64,000 nt of DNA, from assembly GCA_001897425.1 (NCBI GenBank), contig MKSW01000033.1, positions 525,776 through 589,775 of the forward strand. The letters are read 5' to 3'. Positions 37,603-48,438 of the stretch are shown here, piece by piece; the first letter of the stretch is position 1; each line of letters starts with the position of its first letter. A model generated the notes under the pieces. That model saw nothing but the letters and a program-made list of their open reading frames with translations, was not told where the DNA came from and made no database searches. A program made the translations under genes and the position numbers. This DNA comes from Actinobacteria bacterium 69-20 (lineage in GTDB: Bacteria > Actinomycetota > Actinomycetes > Mycobacteriales > Nakamurellaceae).

Positions 37603-37896
37603 CTACAGGGAACGATCATGGAGATCGTCGCGTGTCCAGGTGATCTCACCGATCCGCATGCCCGAGTCCTGCTCCAGCTGCCGGAACTCCTCCGCCCACA
37701 CGCGGTCGTAGTCCTCCTCGCGCTGGACCAGGCCCGTCAGGTACTCCTCCACGAGTGAGGTCAGCGACGTGTCCTGCTGGGCCGCAACAACTCTCGCACG
37801 CTTCAGCAGATCTATCGGAAGGGCGAGCGTCACGTTGCGCCGCGCCCCGGCACCTCGGTGATGTCGCTGCTCACTCGATATGTGTGCCGCCGTCAT
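37603..37896 (-). CDS. VapB-like ribbon-helix-helix antitoxin
   Basis: The 97-residue protein has an RHH DNA-binding segment (RNVTLALPIDLLKRARVVAA, then TSLTSLVEEYL) and a charged toxin-binding tail. It should repress its own promoter and inhibit the downstream PIN toxin. Just upstream of its ATG lies CATCACGA twice (within 37914-37930) plus further ACACG-type repeats, a plausible operator. Confidence 0.85.
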   Translation of the reverse strand: MTAAHISSEQRHHRGAGARRNVTLALPIDLLKRARVVAAQQDTSLTSLVEEYLTGLVQREEDYDRVWAEEFRQLEQDSGMRIGEITWTRDDLHDRSL

Positions 37897-40398
<2,502 letters not shown>

Positions 40399-40420
40399 CC
40401 GGCTTGATCGGGCTGTGCCC

Positions 40421-40439
40421 GAGAACTCCGTCATACCAG
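40421..40439 (+). repeat. Dispersed 19-bp repeat, weak copy (15/19)
   Basis: GAGAACTCCGTCATACCAG in the 76-bp gyrB-gyrA gap. Confidence 0.45.
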
Positions 40440-40474
40440 ATTGTTTCGCTTGATCTAGCAAAGGCTCGACACCT

Positions 40475-43081
40475 GTGACGCAACCACCCGAAGGCCCGGA
40501 CGGCACCGAGAACACCGACGGTGTAGACGATCTCGACGCCATCGAACACGACCGCACCGAACCGATCGACATCTCGGACGAGATGCAGCGGTCCTTCATC
40601 GACTACGCGATGAGCGTGATCGTGTCGCGGGCGCTGCCCGACGTGCGGGACGGCCTCAAGCCGGTACACCGCCGCGTGCTCTACGGCATGTTCGACTCGG
40701 GGTTCCGGCCGGATCGCGGGCGGGTCAAGTCTTCTCGCGTGGTCGGCGATGTGATGGGCAACTACCACCCGCACGGCGACTCGTCGATCTACGACACGGT
40801 GGTGCGCATGGCGCAGCCGTGGTCATTGCGCTACCCGATGATCGACCCGCAGGGCAACTTCGGGTCGCCCGGCAACGACCCGGCGGCCGCCATGCGGTAC
40901 ACCGAATGCCGCATGTCGAACCTCGCGATGACCATGCTCGACGGCATCAACGAGGCGACCGTCGATATGGTGCCGAACTATGACGGGAAGACGACCGAGC
41001 CGACGGTGCTGCCGTCCCGCATTCCGAGCCTGCTGATCAACGGATCGTCGGGCATCGCGGTCGGCATGGCCACCAATATCCCCCCGCACAATCTGCGGGA
41101 GGTCGCCGCGGCCGTCACCTGGGCGCTGGAGCACCCGGAGGCCGACGAGGAGGAGCTGCTCGCCGCCTGCATGGAACGCGTCCCCGGACCCGACTTCCCC
41201 ACCGGCGCACTGATTGTCGGCCGGGACGGCATCGAGGACGCCTACCGCACCGGGCGCGGGTCGATCCGCATGCGCGCCGTGGTCGAGGTCGAGGAGGACT
41301 CCAAGGGGCGCACCATCCTGGTCGTCACCCAGCTGCCGTACCTCGTCAACCCGGACAACCTGATCGAGTCGATCGCCGGCCTGCACAAGGACGGCCGGAT
41401 CGCCGGGATCTCCGATATCGCCGACGAGTCCTCCGAGCGGGTCGGCACGCGGCTCGTGGTGACGTTGAAGCGCGACGCCGTGGCCAAGGTGGTGCTGGCG
41501 AACCTGTTCAAGCACACCCAGCTGCAGACGAACTTCGGCGCGAACATGCTGGCGATCGTCGACGGGGTGCCGCGGACGCTGCGGCTCGACCAGATGATCT
41601 CGTTCTACGTCGCGCACCAGATCGAGGTCATCGTCCGTCGCACGCAGTTCCGGCTGGACGAGGCGGAGGCCCGCGCGCACATCTTGCGCGGCCTGGTCAA
41701 GGCACTGGACATGCTGGACGAGGTCATCGCCCTGATCCGGCGGTCTGCGACCGTGGACGTCGCCCGCGAGGGCCTGATCGAGCTGCTCGACATCGACGCG
41801 GACCAGGCCAACGCGATCCTGGAGATGCAGCTCCGCCGGCTCGCGGCCCTGGAGCGGCAGAAGATCGTCGACGAGTTGGCGGCGCTGGAGCTGAAGATCG
41901 CCGACCTGAAGGACATCCTGGCGTCGCCGGACCGGCAGCGCCGGATCATCGCCGAGGAGCTGGCCGAGGTGGTCGGCAAGTACGGCGACGACCGCCGCTC
42001 GAAGCTGGTGCCCTACGACGGCGACGTGTCCATCGAGGACCTGATCGCCGACGAGGACGTGGTCGTCACCATCACCCGCACCGGCTACGCGAAGCGGACC
42101 AAGACCGACCTGTACCGCTCGCAGCGGCGCGGCGGCAAGGGCGTGCAGGGGGCGGCGCTCAAGCAGGACGACATCGTGGCGCACTTCTTCGTCTGCTCGA
42201 CGCACGACTGGATCCTGTTCTTCACGAACAAGGGCCGCGTGTATCGGACCAAGGCGTACGAGCTGCCGGAGGCCTCCCGCACGGCGCGCGGGCAGCACGT
42301 GGCCAACCTGCTCGCCTTCCAGCCGGACGAGCAGATCGCGCAGGTGATCCAGATCTCCGGATATGACGTCGCTCCGTACCTGGTCCTTGCCACCAAACAT
42401 GGCCTGGTGAAGAAGTCCGAGCTCACGGCCTTCGATTCCAACCGCTCCGGCGGGCTGGTGGCGATCAACCTGCGCGACGAGGACGAGCTGGTCGGCGCGG
42501 CGCTGTGCTCCTCCGAATCGGATCTGGTGCTGATCTCCGCCCAGGGGCAGTCGGTGCGGTTCCACGCCACCGACGACGCGCTGCGGCCGATGGGCCGGGC
42601 GACCTCGGGCGTGCTCGGTATGCGATTCAACGGAGATGACGAGCTGCTGGCGATGGAAGTCGCCCGGCCCGGGACGTTTGTGCTGGTCGCGACGTCGGGC
42701 GGGTACGCCAAACGGACCGACATCGACGAGTACCCGCTGCAGAACCGGGGCGGAAAAGGTGTGCTCACCGTCCAGTACAACCCGAAACGTGGCAAACTCG
42801 TGGGCGCACTCATTGTCGACATCGACGACGAGCTGTACGCCATCACCTCCTCCGGCGGAGTCATCAGGACGTCGGCCAAGGAGGTCCGCAAGGCCAAGCG
42901 CCAGACCATGGGAGTGCGGCTGATGAACCTCTCCGACGGTGACGAGCTCATCGCCATAGCCCGCAACGCCGAAACCGACGCGGCCGATGGATCCGACGGT
43001 TCGGACGGTGCGGACGGTTCGGGCCCGGCCGCCGGCGGCGGCCGGGCGCCGGGCGGCAGCGGACCGGGAGCGTCCTCGTGA
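40475..43081 (+). CDS. gyrA: DNA gyrase subunit A
   Basis: The 868-residue GyrA has the catalytic Tyr142 in [12 protein letters not shown] and a C-terminal beta-pinwheel with the GyrA box QRRGGKG. In the quinolone-determining region ([10 protein letters not shown]) the residue equivalent to E. coli Ser83 is Ser103 and Asp87 is Asp107. Mycobacteria carry Ala at the first position, so this gyrase is predicted to be more quinolone-sensitive in that respect. It starts with GTG 40475 and its stop overlaps the next start (GTGA). The C-terminus is an acidic then Gly-rich tail. Confidence 0.97.
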   Translation: MTQPPEGPDGTENTDGVDDLDAIEHDRTEPIDISDEMQRSFIDYAMSVIVSRALPDVRDGLKPVHRRVLYGMFDSGFRPDRGRVKSSRVVGDVMGNYHPHGDSSIYDTVVRMAQPWSLRYPMIDPQGNFGSPGNDPAAAMRYTECRMSNLAMTMLDGINEATVDMVPNYDGKTTEPTVLPSRIPSLLINGSSGIAVGMATNIPPHNLREVAAAVTWALEHPEADEEELLAACMERVPGPDFPTGALIVGRDGIEDAYRTGRGSIRMRAVVEVEEDSKGRTILVVTQLPYLVNPDNLIESIAGLHKDGRIAGISDIADESSERVGTRLVVTLKRDAVAKVVLANLFKHTQLQTNFGANMLAIVDGVPRTLRLDQMISFYVAHQIEVIVRRTQFRLDEAEARAHILRGLVKALDMLDEVIALIRRSATVDVAREGLIELLDIDADQANAILEMQLRRLAALERQKIVDELAALELKIADLKDILASPDRQRRIIAEELAEVVGKYGDDRRSKLVPYDGDVSIEDLIADEDVVVTITRTGYAKRTKTDLYRSQRRGGKGVQGAALKQDDIVAHFFVCSTHDWILFFTNKGRVYRTKAYELPEASRTARGQHVANLLAFQPDEQIAQVIQISGYDVAPYLVLATKHGLVKKSELTAFDSNRSGGLVAINLRDEDELVGAALCSSESDLVLISAQGQSVRFHATDDALRPMGRATSGVLGMRFNGDDELLAMEVARPGTFVLVATSGGYAKRTDIDEYPLQNRGGKGVLTVQYNPKRGKLVGALIVDIDDELYAITSSGGVIRTSAKEVRKAKRQTMGVRLMNLSDGDELIAIARNAETDAADGSDGSDGADGSGPAAGGGRAPGGSGPGASS

Positions 43082-43764
43082 CGACTCCGCCCGGCGGCGG
43101 CGCCGGGCCCGCGGGCGCGGCGTATCCGTATAGGTCGTCGGCGCCCATGTCGGCGCCGGGATCCGTCGGTGCCGTCGGTGCCGTCGGCGCGCAGGTTCCC
43201 CGCGGCGGGGCGGGCTCGCGTGCGGCGGGCGGTTCTTCCGGTGGGGCAGCCGGGGCTGCGGGTGCCGCGGCGGCGGGTGCGCGGCCGGCGCACGGGCCCG
43301 CCCCGAATACCGCCCCGAACGCCCAGCCGACCACACAGCGGCCCGGGCGAAGCGGAACGGCGTCATCGGCGCCGCGTCGGCCGAAACCGGAGCGGCCTCC
43401 CCGGCTGGCCGCGCTGCAGGTGCGGCGGATCGACCCGTGGACGGCACTCAAGATCAGCCTCGTGGTCTCGATCGTGATGTTCTTCGTGTGGATGATCGCG
43501 GTCGGTGTGCTGTACCTCTCGCTGGACGCCATGGACGTGTGGACCAAGATCAACGACACCTACAACACCTTGGTGGTCGCGCCGGACAGCACCACGGTGC
43601 CGGCTCCGCTGATCACGCCGGGGAAGGTGTTCGGGGTGACGGCGGTGATCGGCGCGGTGAACATCGTGCTCTTCACGGCGCTGTCCGCGATCGCCGCGTT
43701 CGTGTACAACGCGGCGTCCGGAATGGTCGGCGGCGTGGAGGTCACGCTCAGCGAACGAGACTGA
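43078..43764 (+). CDS. DUF3566 membrane protein (Rv0007 position)
   Basis: The 228-residue protein has a Gly/Ala/Pro-rich disordered N-terminus and a C-terminal DUF3566 domain with two transmembrane helices ([19 protein letters not shown] near 140 and [20 protein letters not shown] near 197). It follows gyrA with a GTGA overlap as in mycobacteria, where the homologue Rv0007 belongs to the gyrBA operon. Its function is poorly known; a divisome or envelope link has been suggested for the family. Confidence 0.9.
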   Translation: MTTPPGGGAGPAGAAYPYRSSAPMSAPGSVGAVGAVGAQVPRGGAGSRAAGGSSGGAAGAAGAAAAGARPAHGPAPNTAPNAQPTTQRPGRSGTASSAPRRPKPERPPRLAALQVRRIDPWTALKISLVVSIVMFFVWMIAVGVLYLSLDAMDVWTKINDTYNTLVVAPDSTTVPAPLITPGKVFGVTAVIGAVNIVLFTALSAIAAFVYNAASGMVGGVEVTLSERD

Positions 43765-43773
43765 TCTCGCGGT

Positions 43774-43802
43774 TTGGGGCGGTCGTGGCCGTACGGTAGG
43801 CT
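43774..43802 (+). promoter_or_regulatory. Probable promoter of the tRNA-Ile gene
   Basis: TTGGGG (43774-43779) and TAGGCT (43797-43802) are spaced by exactly 17 bp, a good actinobacterial housekeeping-sigma promoter. A direct repeat TATGACTCGGT follows at 43826-43836 and 43852-43862 in the leader. Confidence 0.6.
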
Positions 43803-43928
43803 GTTAAGTCGCGGCGCCTCGGTGGTATGACTCGGTCGTGTGTCCTCGTTATATGACTCGGTGCCGTGAATGGTGTTCGGCGCGGTGCCCGTCTCCCTGG
43901 GACGGCGTGGCACGGCGGCCGGACGTGC

Positions 43929-44002
43929 GGGCCTGTAGCTCAGTCGGTTAGAGCGCTTCCCTGATAAGGAAGAGGTCGGTGGTTCAAGTCCACTCAGGCC
44001 CA
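43929..44002 (+). tRNA. tRNA-Ile (GAT)
   Basis: The 74-nt cloverleaf has a fully paired acceptor stem (GGGCCTG with CAGGCCC), D-arm TAGCTCAGTCGGTTAGAGC, anticodon GAT and T-loop GGTTCAAGTCC. CCA is not encoded. The gyrA, DUF3566, tRNA-Ile order is conserved in Mycobacteriales. Confidence 0.97.
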
Positions 44003-44093
44003 CTAGCCCGGCAGCGGATGATCAATCCGTCCGGCACACTGGGTACGGGCGCGCCGACCATGCGCCACCACCGCAGAGCGCAAAGGATTCGTG

Positions 44094-44225
44094 ATGAAGA
44101 AGCTCCTCCTGTTCCTCACCCTGGCCGGGATCGGCGCCTTCGTCGTCGTCAAGCGCAAGCAGGCGGCCGCCGCTGAGCAGGCCCTTTGGGACGAGGCTAC
44201 CGGCAACTCCGCCGCATCGAACTGA
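44094..44225 (+). CDS. DLW-39 family small protein
   Basis: This 43-residue protein starts MKKLLLFLTLAGIGAFVVVK, one hydrophobic helix, then a charged segment with EQALWDEAT. That matches the actinobacterial DLW-39 family, which typically lies between the gyrA-linked tRNA genes. Function unknown. The ATG follows CAAAGGATTCGTG. It is likely to be membrane-inserted. Confidence 0.85.
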   Translation: MKKLLLFLTLAGIGAFVVVKRKQAAAAEQALWDEATGNSAASN

Positions 44226-44271
44226 CCCGCTTTTTGCCGGCCGGCTGCGTGTTGCGCACGCCGGCCCATGC

Positions 44272-44344
44272 GGGGACGTAGCTCAACTGGCAGAGCACCG
44301 CCTTTGCAAGGCGGGGGTTGAGGGTTCAAGTCCCTTCGTCTCCA
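44272..44344 (+). tRNA. tRNA-Ala (TGC)
   Basis: The 73-nt cloverleaf has acceptor stem GGGGACG with CGTCTCC (one G-U pair), D-arm TAGCTCAACTGGCAGAGC, anticodon TGC and T-arm GAGGGTTCAAGTCCCTT. CCA is not encoded. Confidence 0.97.
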
Positions 44345-44420
44345 CACTGTGTTTCCGTAGCCGTGTTTTCGCGTCATGTTTCCGCAGCTCAGCGCGCGTC
44401 CCCGTCGATCCGCGCAGCCC

Positions 44421-44439
44421 CGAGTATGACGACGTTCGC
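44421..44439 (-). repeat. Dispersed 19-bp repeat, copy 9 (16/19)
   Basis: On the plus strand CGAGTATGACGACGTTCGC, after tRNA-Ala. It is the last copy seen in the window. The 44345-44551 gap holds nothing else recognised. Confidence 0.55.
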
Positions 44440-44551
44440 GACAGCCGGGCTCGGCAGCATCCGTTGGTGAATGCCCCGACGCCGCCATGCCACCCAGAGC
44501 CGGCGGGGAAGACGTCAACGCGATCTTCGAATTCAACCGAGTAACCGGTGC

Positions 44552-44863
44552 TCAAACGGGACCGTGGCGCTCCACGATCGGTGCGCGGTCTTGTCGCGCG
44601 TGTAGGAACGCGATCACCTCGACAACCCGCTGGTTCTCGTGCCACACGTACCAGGCTTGGTAGGGAAAGCCGTGCACAAACGCGCAGCGAACGTCGGCCA
44701 CCCGTTCGCGCGCATGTTGTGGTGATTCGGTGATTCGCCCGATCACTTCGTCGATGGCCGCTTCGAGATCGACGAGCTTATGCGGGACATTGATCGCGTA
44801 GTAGTCCAGTGCGCGCCTGATCTCAAGCTCCGCTGCGGCACGGATGAAATGTGGATACGTCAC
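44552..44863 (-). CDS. ParE/RelE-family toxin
   Basis: The 103-residue protein has the ParE fold: FIRAAAELEIRRALDYYAIN, then a middle helix and FPYQAWYVWHENQRVVEVIA with HARQDR at the end. This type poisons gyrase or the ribosome. It starts with GTG 44863 overlapping the antitoxin stop (GTGA), so the two are translationally coupled. It looks intact. Confidence 0.87.
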   Translation of the reverse strand: MTYPHFIRAAAELEIRRALDYYAINVPHKLVDLEAAIDEVIGRITESPQHARERVADVRCAFVHGFPYQAWYVWHENQRVVEVIAFLHARQDRAPIVERHGPV

Positions 44864-45081
44864 CGGCGCGCGTCGTGCCAGTCGGCCTTGATCTCCGCCC
44901 ATGTGCGGCCGACCAATGGGTCTGACACGGCTTCGGCTCGTCGCTCCTCGAGCAGTGCGCGGATCTCGGGCGCGACTGGGAAGTCTTCCGCCTCCACCGA
45001 TGCCCACAACTCAGCTGCGAGCTGCCAGCGATCGGCCACGTCCAAACCCTTGGCCTGCGACAAGAGCGCCGGGTTCACCAT
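44860..45081 (-). CDS. Addiction-module antitoxin (TIGR02574-like)
   Basis: The 73-residue acidic protein reads DVADRWQLAAELWASVEAED and later ALLEERRAEAVSDP, the pattern of the short 'putative addiction module component' antitoxins that pair with ParE/RelE toxins. It overlaps the toxin start. It lies at the boundary between the tRNA genes and the damaged region that follows. Confidence 0.85.
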   Translation of the reverse strand: MVNPALLSQAKGLDVADRWQLAAELWASVEAEDFPVAPEIRALLEERRAEAVSDPLVGRTWAEIKADWHDARR

Positions 45082-45148
45082 GGACCCAGGTTACCGAGAA
45101 TAGCCGACGACCGGCAGAGTGTCGTCCCTCTAATGGGATCGGTGAGGG

Positions 45149-45274
45149 TTTCGCCGAGTTGAGGAGTTCGCGCTCGATGTGCGCCGCAGAGCAGTCCTAG
45201 AACTGCCTGATAGTGACCTGCGCCGCATCGTCCAGGAACGTCTTAAACACCGGCGTGGTCAGGCAACGGGGTGA
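45149..45274 (+). pseudogene. C-terminal remnant of an AAA-family ATPase (subtilase partner)
   Basis: The frame reads VEEFALDVRRRAVLELPDSD and ends RLKHRRGQATG. It resembles the C-terminal helices of the ATPases that precede S8 subtilases in two-gene bacterial modules. Only about 41 residues remain, with a stop just upstream. Its own stop overlaps the start of the subtilase fragment (TGATG), the coupling expected of that pair. Confidence 0.5.
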
Positions 45275-45612
45275 TGGCGGAGCGCAGGCCACTCCTGGCA
45301 TTCGGACCGCCACTCGTCGTTGAACGGCCCATGCAGACCCCTCGGGACATGCCGCGTTTGTCCAGGCTCGGCGCTGGGCGGCAAGGCGAGCGACTGACAC
45401 CTCAGTTCCGGGAACTGACCACGGCGTTCGCCGCTGAGCGAGTACGTCTGGCAGAAGACACTCCCGACGAGGTGGACCCGGCGTTGGTGGTTGTGTTTGA
45501 CCTCGCCGGCAGCGTCAAGGACTTCCGCAACGCCATCGACAGGATCGAAGGGTTGGAGTTCCTGTCCGAGCTGCTGGGTGACCGATCCGACTCCGATGAC
45601 GACTTCCACATG
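45274..45612 (+). pseudogene. N-terminal fragment of an S8-family (subtilisin-like) protease
   Basis: About 113 residues match the N-terminal region of large S8 peptidases paired with an ATPase: MAERRPLLAFGPP, GRQGERLTPQFRELTTAFAA, ALVVVFDLAGSVKDFRNAID and RIEGLEFLSELL. The catalytic Asp-His-Ser domain is entirely missing. Past about 45612 the open frame runs antisense through an AraC-type gene fragment, so the 157-residue open frame is a hybrid created by a deletion or insertion. ATPase-subtilase pairs have been proposed as phage-defence modules. Confidence 0.6.
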
Positions 45613-45956
45613 ACCGAGCGGGGGGCCTCGGCGATCCACAGGTCCGTCGAGGTCAGCAGCCGCGCCATTCGCTCGACCCGCATCTGGCGCAGAGACGCCA
45701 CCGGGCTCGTCCCTACCGTGGCGTCGAAGGCCCTGACGAGCTGAGAGCGGGACAGATGGATTTCCTCGGCCGGTGCTTGCAGCGTCCAGGGCTCGGCGAT
45801 CCACTCTCGCAGCACTTTGACTGCCGAGACGACGTGACCGCAGAGCACTCCGTGTATCGCTCGGGGGGCGGATGATTCTTGATCCTCTCGTGGGTAGCCG
45901 GTCGCGTCCTTTGTGTCCTCGCCAGCGTTGTCGAACCGTGAGCAGGGAGTTGTCAT
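45613..45956 (-). pseudogene. Truncated AraC-family regulator
   Basis: On the minus strand the sequence reads VLREWIAEPWTLQAPAEEIH, LSRSQLVRAFDATVGTSPVA and LRQMRVERMARLLTSTDL, the first half of an AraC helix-turn-helix domain. It breaks off near 45613, where the antisense subtilase fragment begins, so the second HTH is lost. The upstream 40 residues have no recognised domain. Not expected to function. Confidence 0.6.
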
Positions 45957-46005
45957 GGGTAGTCCGTGGGTTAGGCGTCCCGTTTTTGCATCAGGATTCC
46001 GGTGG

Positions 46006-46434
46006 TCAACAGGCCGATCGCGGGCCAGGCGACGACGACGGCCAGCCCAAGTGCTGACTGACGTTGTGCAGCGTCCACCCGCGCCCGTAGAGAAGGACCG
46101 CCTCGTCGACCTGCGCTTCGGTCATGACCGGCCGAGTCTTGCCCGCACGAGCAACGTGCCCGGCGACCGTCGTGCGATGCAGGTCGTAAACCTTCGCTAG
46201 CTCGCAGACACGAGCACCAGCCTCATAGTCGGCGATCAGCGCCTCAAGCTCGGCCGGAGAGAGCCGCCATTGAGCTTGCCGCAGTACCCGCACATTGGGA
46301 CCCCGCGCATCCTCAAACACCGTCACCGGCGGCTCCTGGGAGGCGTGGCGCTTATTGCCGACCCGGCGAAGTAGCCGCTTTACTAGGGATTTCTCAGACC
46401 GGCCAGAGTTTAAGAACTCTCTACGTAGGTCCAC
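46006..46434 (-). pseudogene. Recombinase-type helix-turn-helix protein, probably a fragment
   Basis: The frame contains RLSPAELEALIADYEAGARV, KVYDLHRTTVAGHVARAG and AQVDEAVLLYGRGWTLHNVS. These are paired HTH units typical of the C-terminal DNA-binding part of actinobacterial serine recombinases and related small proteins. No catalytic resolvase domain is present, and the similarity stops near 46040. It supports past mobile-element activity here. The 46435-46599 gap shows nothing further. Confidence 0.45.
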
Positions 46435-46599
46435 ACTGGGTTCTTAGTGGCTCGGACGGCGCTCGGAGACCGCGCGGGTCGTACCCGGACAGCGGTGTTG
46501 GAAGATAAGCGCGGCCGACTCACCCGAGTCCGGCGACGTATGGCCCACCTCGCTGACTCAGCCGGCGGCGCGCGGTGCTCGGAGGACGGACGGCTTCGT

Positions 46600-47523
46600 A
46601 TGAACGTGCACACCCTGACGGTCGCGTTGCCTGGCGGCAGCGTCGAAATGCCCTACCTGGACGCGGTTGGCGATCGCCCGGGCCCCCACCTCACCGTGAT
46701 AGCCGGGATCCACGGAACCGAATACACCTCGATCGCCGCCGCCCGTGAATTCGCCGCCGGCCTGGACCCGGTGCGGATGGCCGGACAGATCACGGTCGTG
46801 CCGGTGGTCAACGTGACCGCGTTCTGGGCGCGCTCGCCGTTCGTCGTCCCCGAGGACGGTCGCAATCTCAACCGCAGTTTCCCCGGTGATCCGCACGGAT
46901 CCGTCGCCGAAATCCTCGCGGATGCGGTGACCACGACGTTCATCAAGGGCTCCGATTACCTGCTCGACCTGCACGCCGGCGACCTTCCCGAGGCGCTCGA
47001 ACCCTTTGCGCTGTATGACGAGTCGCCGGTGGAGGCTCAGGCGCGCGAGCTGGCGCTGGCGTACGGTCTCGGCCACGTGGTCCGGCAGTCCCGCGGAGAG
47101 CGGACCGTGGGCGGAAGCACGTCGGCTATCGCGGCCGACCTGGGCATCCCGGCGATCACAGCGGAGTCGGGACAGAACGGGATTCTCGACCGCCCCAGCG
47201 TCGAGCGGCACCTACGGGGCCTTGACAACGTGTGCCGGTGGCTCGGAATCTTCGACGGGCCGCCGCCGGAACCATCCGCACCGGTGGAGCACGAGGGCTG
47301 GTTGTGGCTGCGCACCGACTGCGCCGGCTGGTGGGAACCGGCTGTCGCGGTCGGCACCGATGTCGCCGCGGGGGATCTGCTCGGCACAGTAAGCGATCTG
47401 CTCGGTGACCGAGTGCAGGAGATCCGCGCCCCCGACGCGGGTGTCCCGCTGTTCATCACCAGCAGCCCGGCCGTCGGCGAGGACGGGCTGCTGATGGGCT
47501 TGGCGCTCACGGCCGACCACTGA
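46600..47523 (+). CDS. Succinylglutamate desuccinylase/aspartoacylase-like M14 protein
   Basis: This 307-residue zinc enzyme has the HxxE pair as His38 and Glu41 in GIHGTEYTS, the substrate-binding GRNLNRSFPGD and the third metal ligand in LDLHAGD. The family hydrolyses N-acyl amino acids such as N-acetylaspartate or succinylglutamate. ATG 46600 follows GGAGGAC. It begins the catabolic island and is followed 58 bp on by a creatininase-family gene. The substrate is unknown; a role in peptide or amide breakdown is inferred from context. Confidence 0.85.
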   Translation: MNVHTLTVALPGGSVEMPYLDAVGDRPGPHLTVIAGIHGTEYTSIAAAREFAAGLDPVRMAGQITVVPVVNVTAFWARSPFVVPEDGRNLNRSFPGDPHGSVAEILADAVTTTFIKGSDYLLDLHAGDLPEALEPFALYDESPVEAQARELALAYGLGHVVRQSRGERTVGGSTSAIAADLGIPAITAESGQNGILDRPSVERHLRGLDNVCRWLGIFDGPPPEPSAPVEHEGWLWLRTDCAGWWEPAVAVGTDVAAGDLLGTVSDLLGDRVQEIRAPDAGVPLFITSSPAVGEDGLLMGLALTADH

Positions 47524-47581
47524 TCGTCTCCGGCTTCGACGCCGGACGGACCCGGACGGACCCAGGAGGACACACAACCTC

Positions 47582-48295
47582 ATGCGATTGCACGACATGA
47601 ACTGGCAGGCGGTGGCGGAATACCTCACCCATGACGATCGGGTGGTGGTGCCCATCGGATCCACCGAGCAGCACGGATACCTCTCCTTGGGTACTGATGC
47701 GATCCTCGCGGAGCGTGTCGCGGTCGAGGCCGCGGAACCGTTGGGAGTTCCGGTGCTCCCCGTGCTGCCCTTCGGCTCTGCGCCGTACTTCACCGCGTTC
47801 CCCGGGAGCCTCAACCTGCGGCTGTCCACCCTGCTGTCGGTGGTCGGCGACCTGCTAGACACCTTGGTGGGACAGGGATTTCGCCGCTTCGTCATCGTCA
47901 ACGGACACGGTGGCAACATGCCGGTGACGGGCCTGGCGACCGAATGGCTGGCCAAGCCCCGGGAGTACCGGGTCCAGGTGAAGTTCACCAGCTGGTACGC
48001 CGGAGCGGAGGTATCGAAGGTGGCGGCGGGCTACGAGGAAGACCCGACGCACGGTGGATGGTTCGAGAACTTCCCCTGGACCCGACTGGCGGACGTCTCG
48101 CTGCCCCGGGAAGCCAAGCCGCACCTGTCGTCGGACGTCATCGGGATGGCGACGGCCGCGGACATGCGCGAGCTGACCGGTGACGGCAGCTTCGGTGGCT
48201 CGTATCAACTGAGCGACGAGGCGATGGACCACATCTGGCGGACCGGCGTCGCCGAGGTCCGGGACCTCCTGGAGAACGGTTGGGCCTTCCGGTGA
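47582..48295 (+). CDS. Creatininase-family amidohydrolase
   Basis: The 237-residue protein shows the metal site of the creatininase fold: Glu29 and His31 in STEQHG, Asp39 in LGTDAI, and NGHGGN near 107-112, plus HGGWFENFPWTRL. The family opens cyclic or linear amides (creatinine, formamidopyrimidines, mycofactocin peptide). The neighbourhood has no mycofactocin genes. GGAGG-type sequence lies upstream of the ATG. It is likely to act on an amide or cyclic imide imported by the ABC system. Confidence 0.88.
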   Translation: MRLHDMNWQAVAEYLTHDDRVVVPIGSTEQHGYLSLGTDAILAERVAVEAAEPLGVPVLPVLPFGSAPYFTAFPGSLNLRLSTLLSVVGDLLDTLVGQGFRRFVIVNGHGGNMPVTGLATEWLAKPREYRVQVKFTSWYAGAEVSKVAAGYEEDPTHGGWFENFPWTRLADVSLPREAKPHLSSDVIGMATAADMRELTGDGSFGGSYQLSDEAMDHIWRTGVAEVRDLLENGWAFR

Positions 48296-48327
48296 TCGGC
48301 GCCGGATGGCAGGGTCGCACCGCATAG

Positions 48328-48438
48328 GTCACCGGAACGGCGCAGGGCATCGGGGCGTGCATCGCGGACGTGGTGGTCGTGGCGTCATGGGCGGCCCGGC
48401 AAACCCTGTCGATCGACGGCGGCGATGGCTGTTACTGA
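48328..48438 (+). pseudogene. Internally deleted SDR remnant
   Basis: Thirty-six codons read VTGTAQGIGACIADVV and then jump to RQTLSIDGGDGCY. The first half is the SDR cofactor motif and the second half the SDR C-terminus. Both closely resemble the intact SDR at 60676-61374 (VTGTAHGIGASIADLL ... GQTLSIDGGHSLF). About 200 internal codons are missing. It is therefore a scar of a duplicated SDR gene. It overlaps the convergent amidase gene by seven bases. Confidence 0.7.

Noticed and set aside
42358..42375. GGATATGACGTCGCTCC in gyrA, similar to the 19-bp repeat
   Set aside because: It matches only in the TATGACG core and lies in conserved gyrA sequence.
40823..43447. An 874-codon open frame antisense to gyrA
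   Set aside because: It mirrors the codon pattern of gyrA, is rich in Arg/His/Gln/Asp typical of shadow frames in GC-rich DNA, and shows no family motif.
43826..43862. TATGACTCGGT direct repeat before tRNA-Ile as copies of the 19-bp repeat
   Set aside because: Only six bases (TATGAC) are shared with the consensus; it is reported with the tRNA promoter instead.
45271..45744. A complete 157-residue gene
   Set aside because: Only the first 113 residues look like a protein family; the rest is antisense to an AraC fragment, so it is a hybrid frame.
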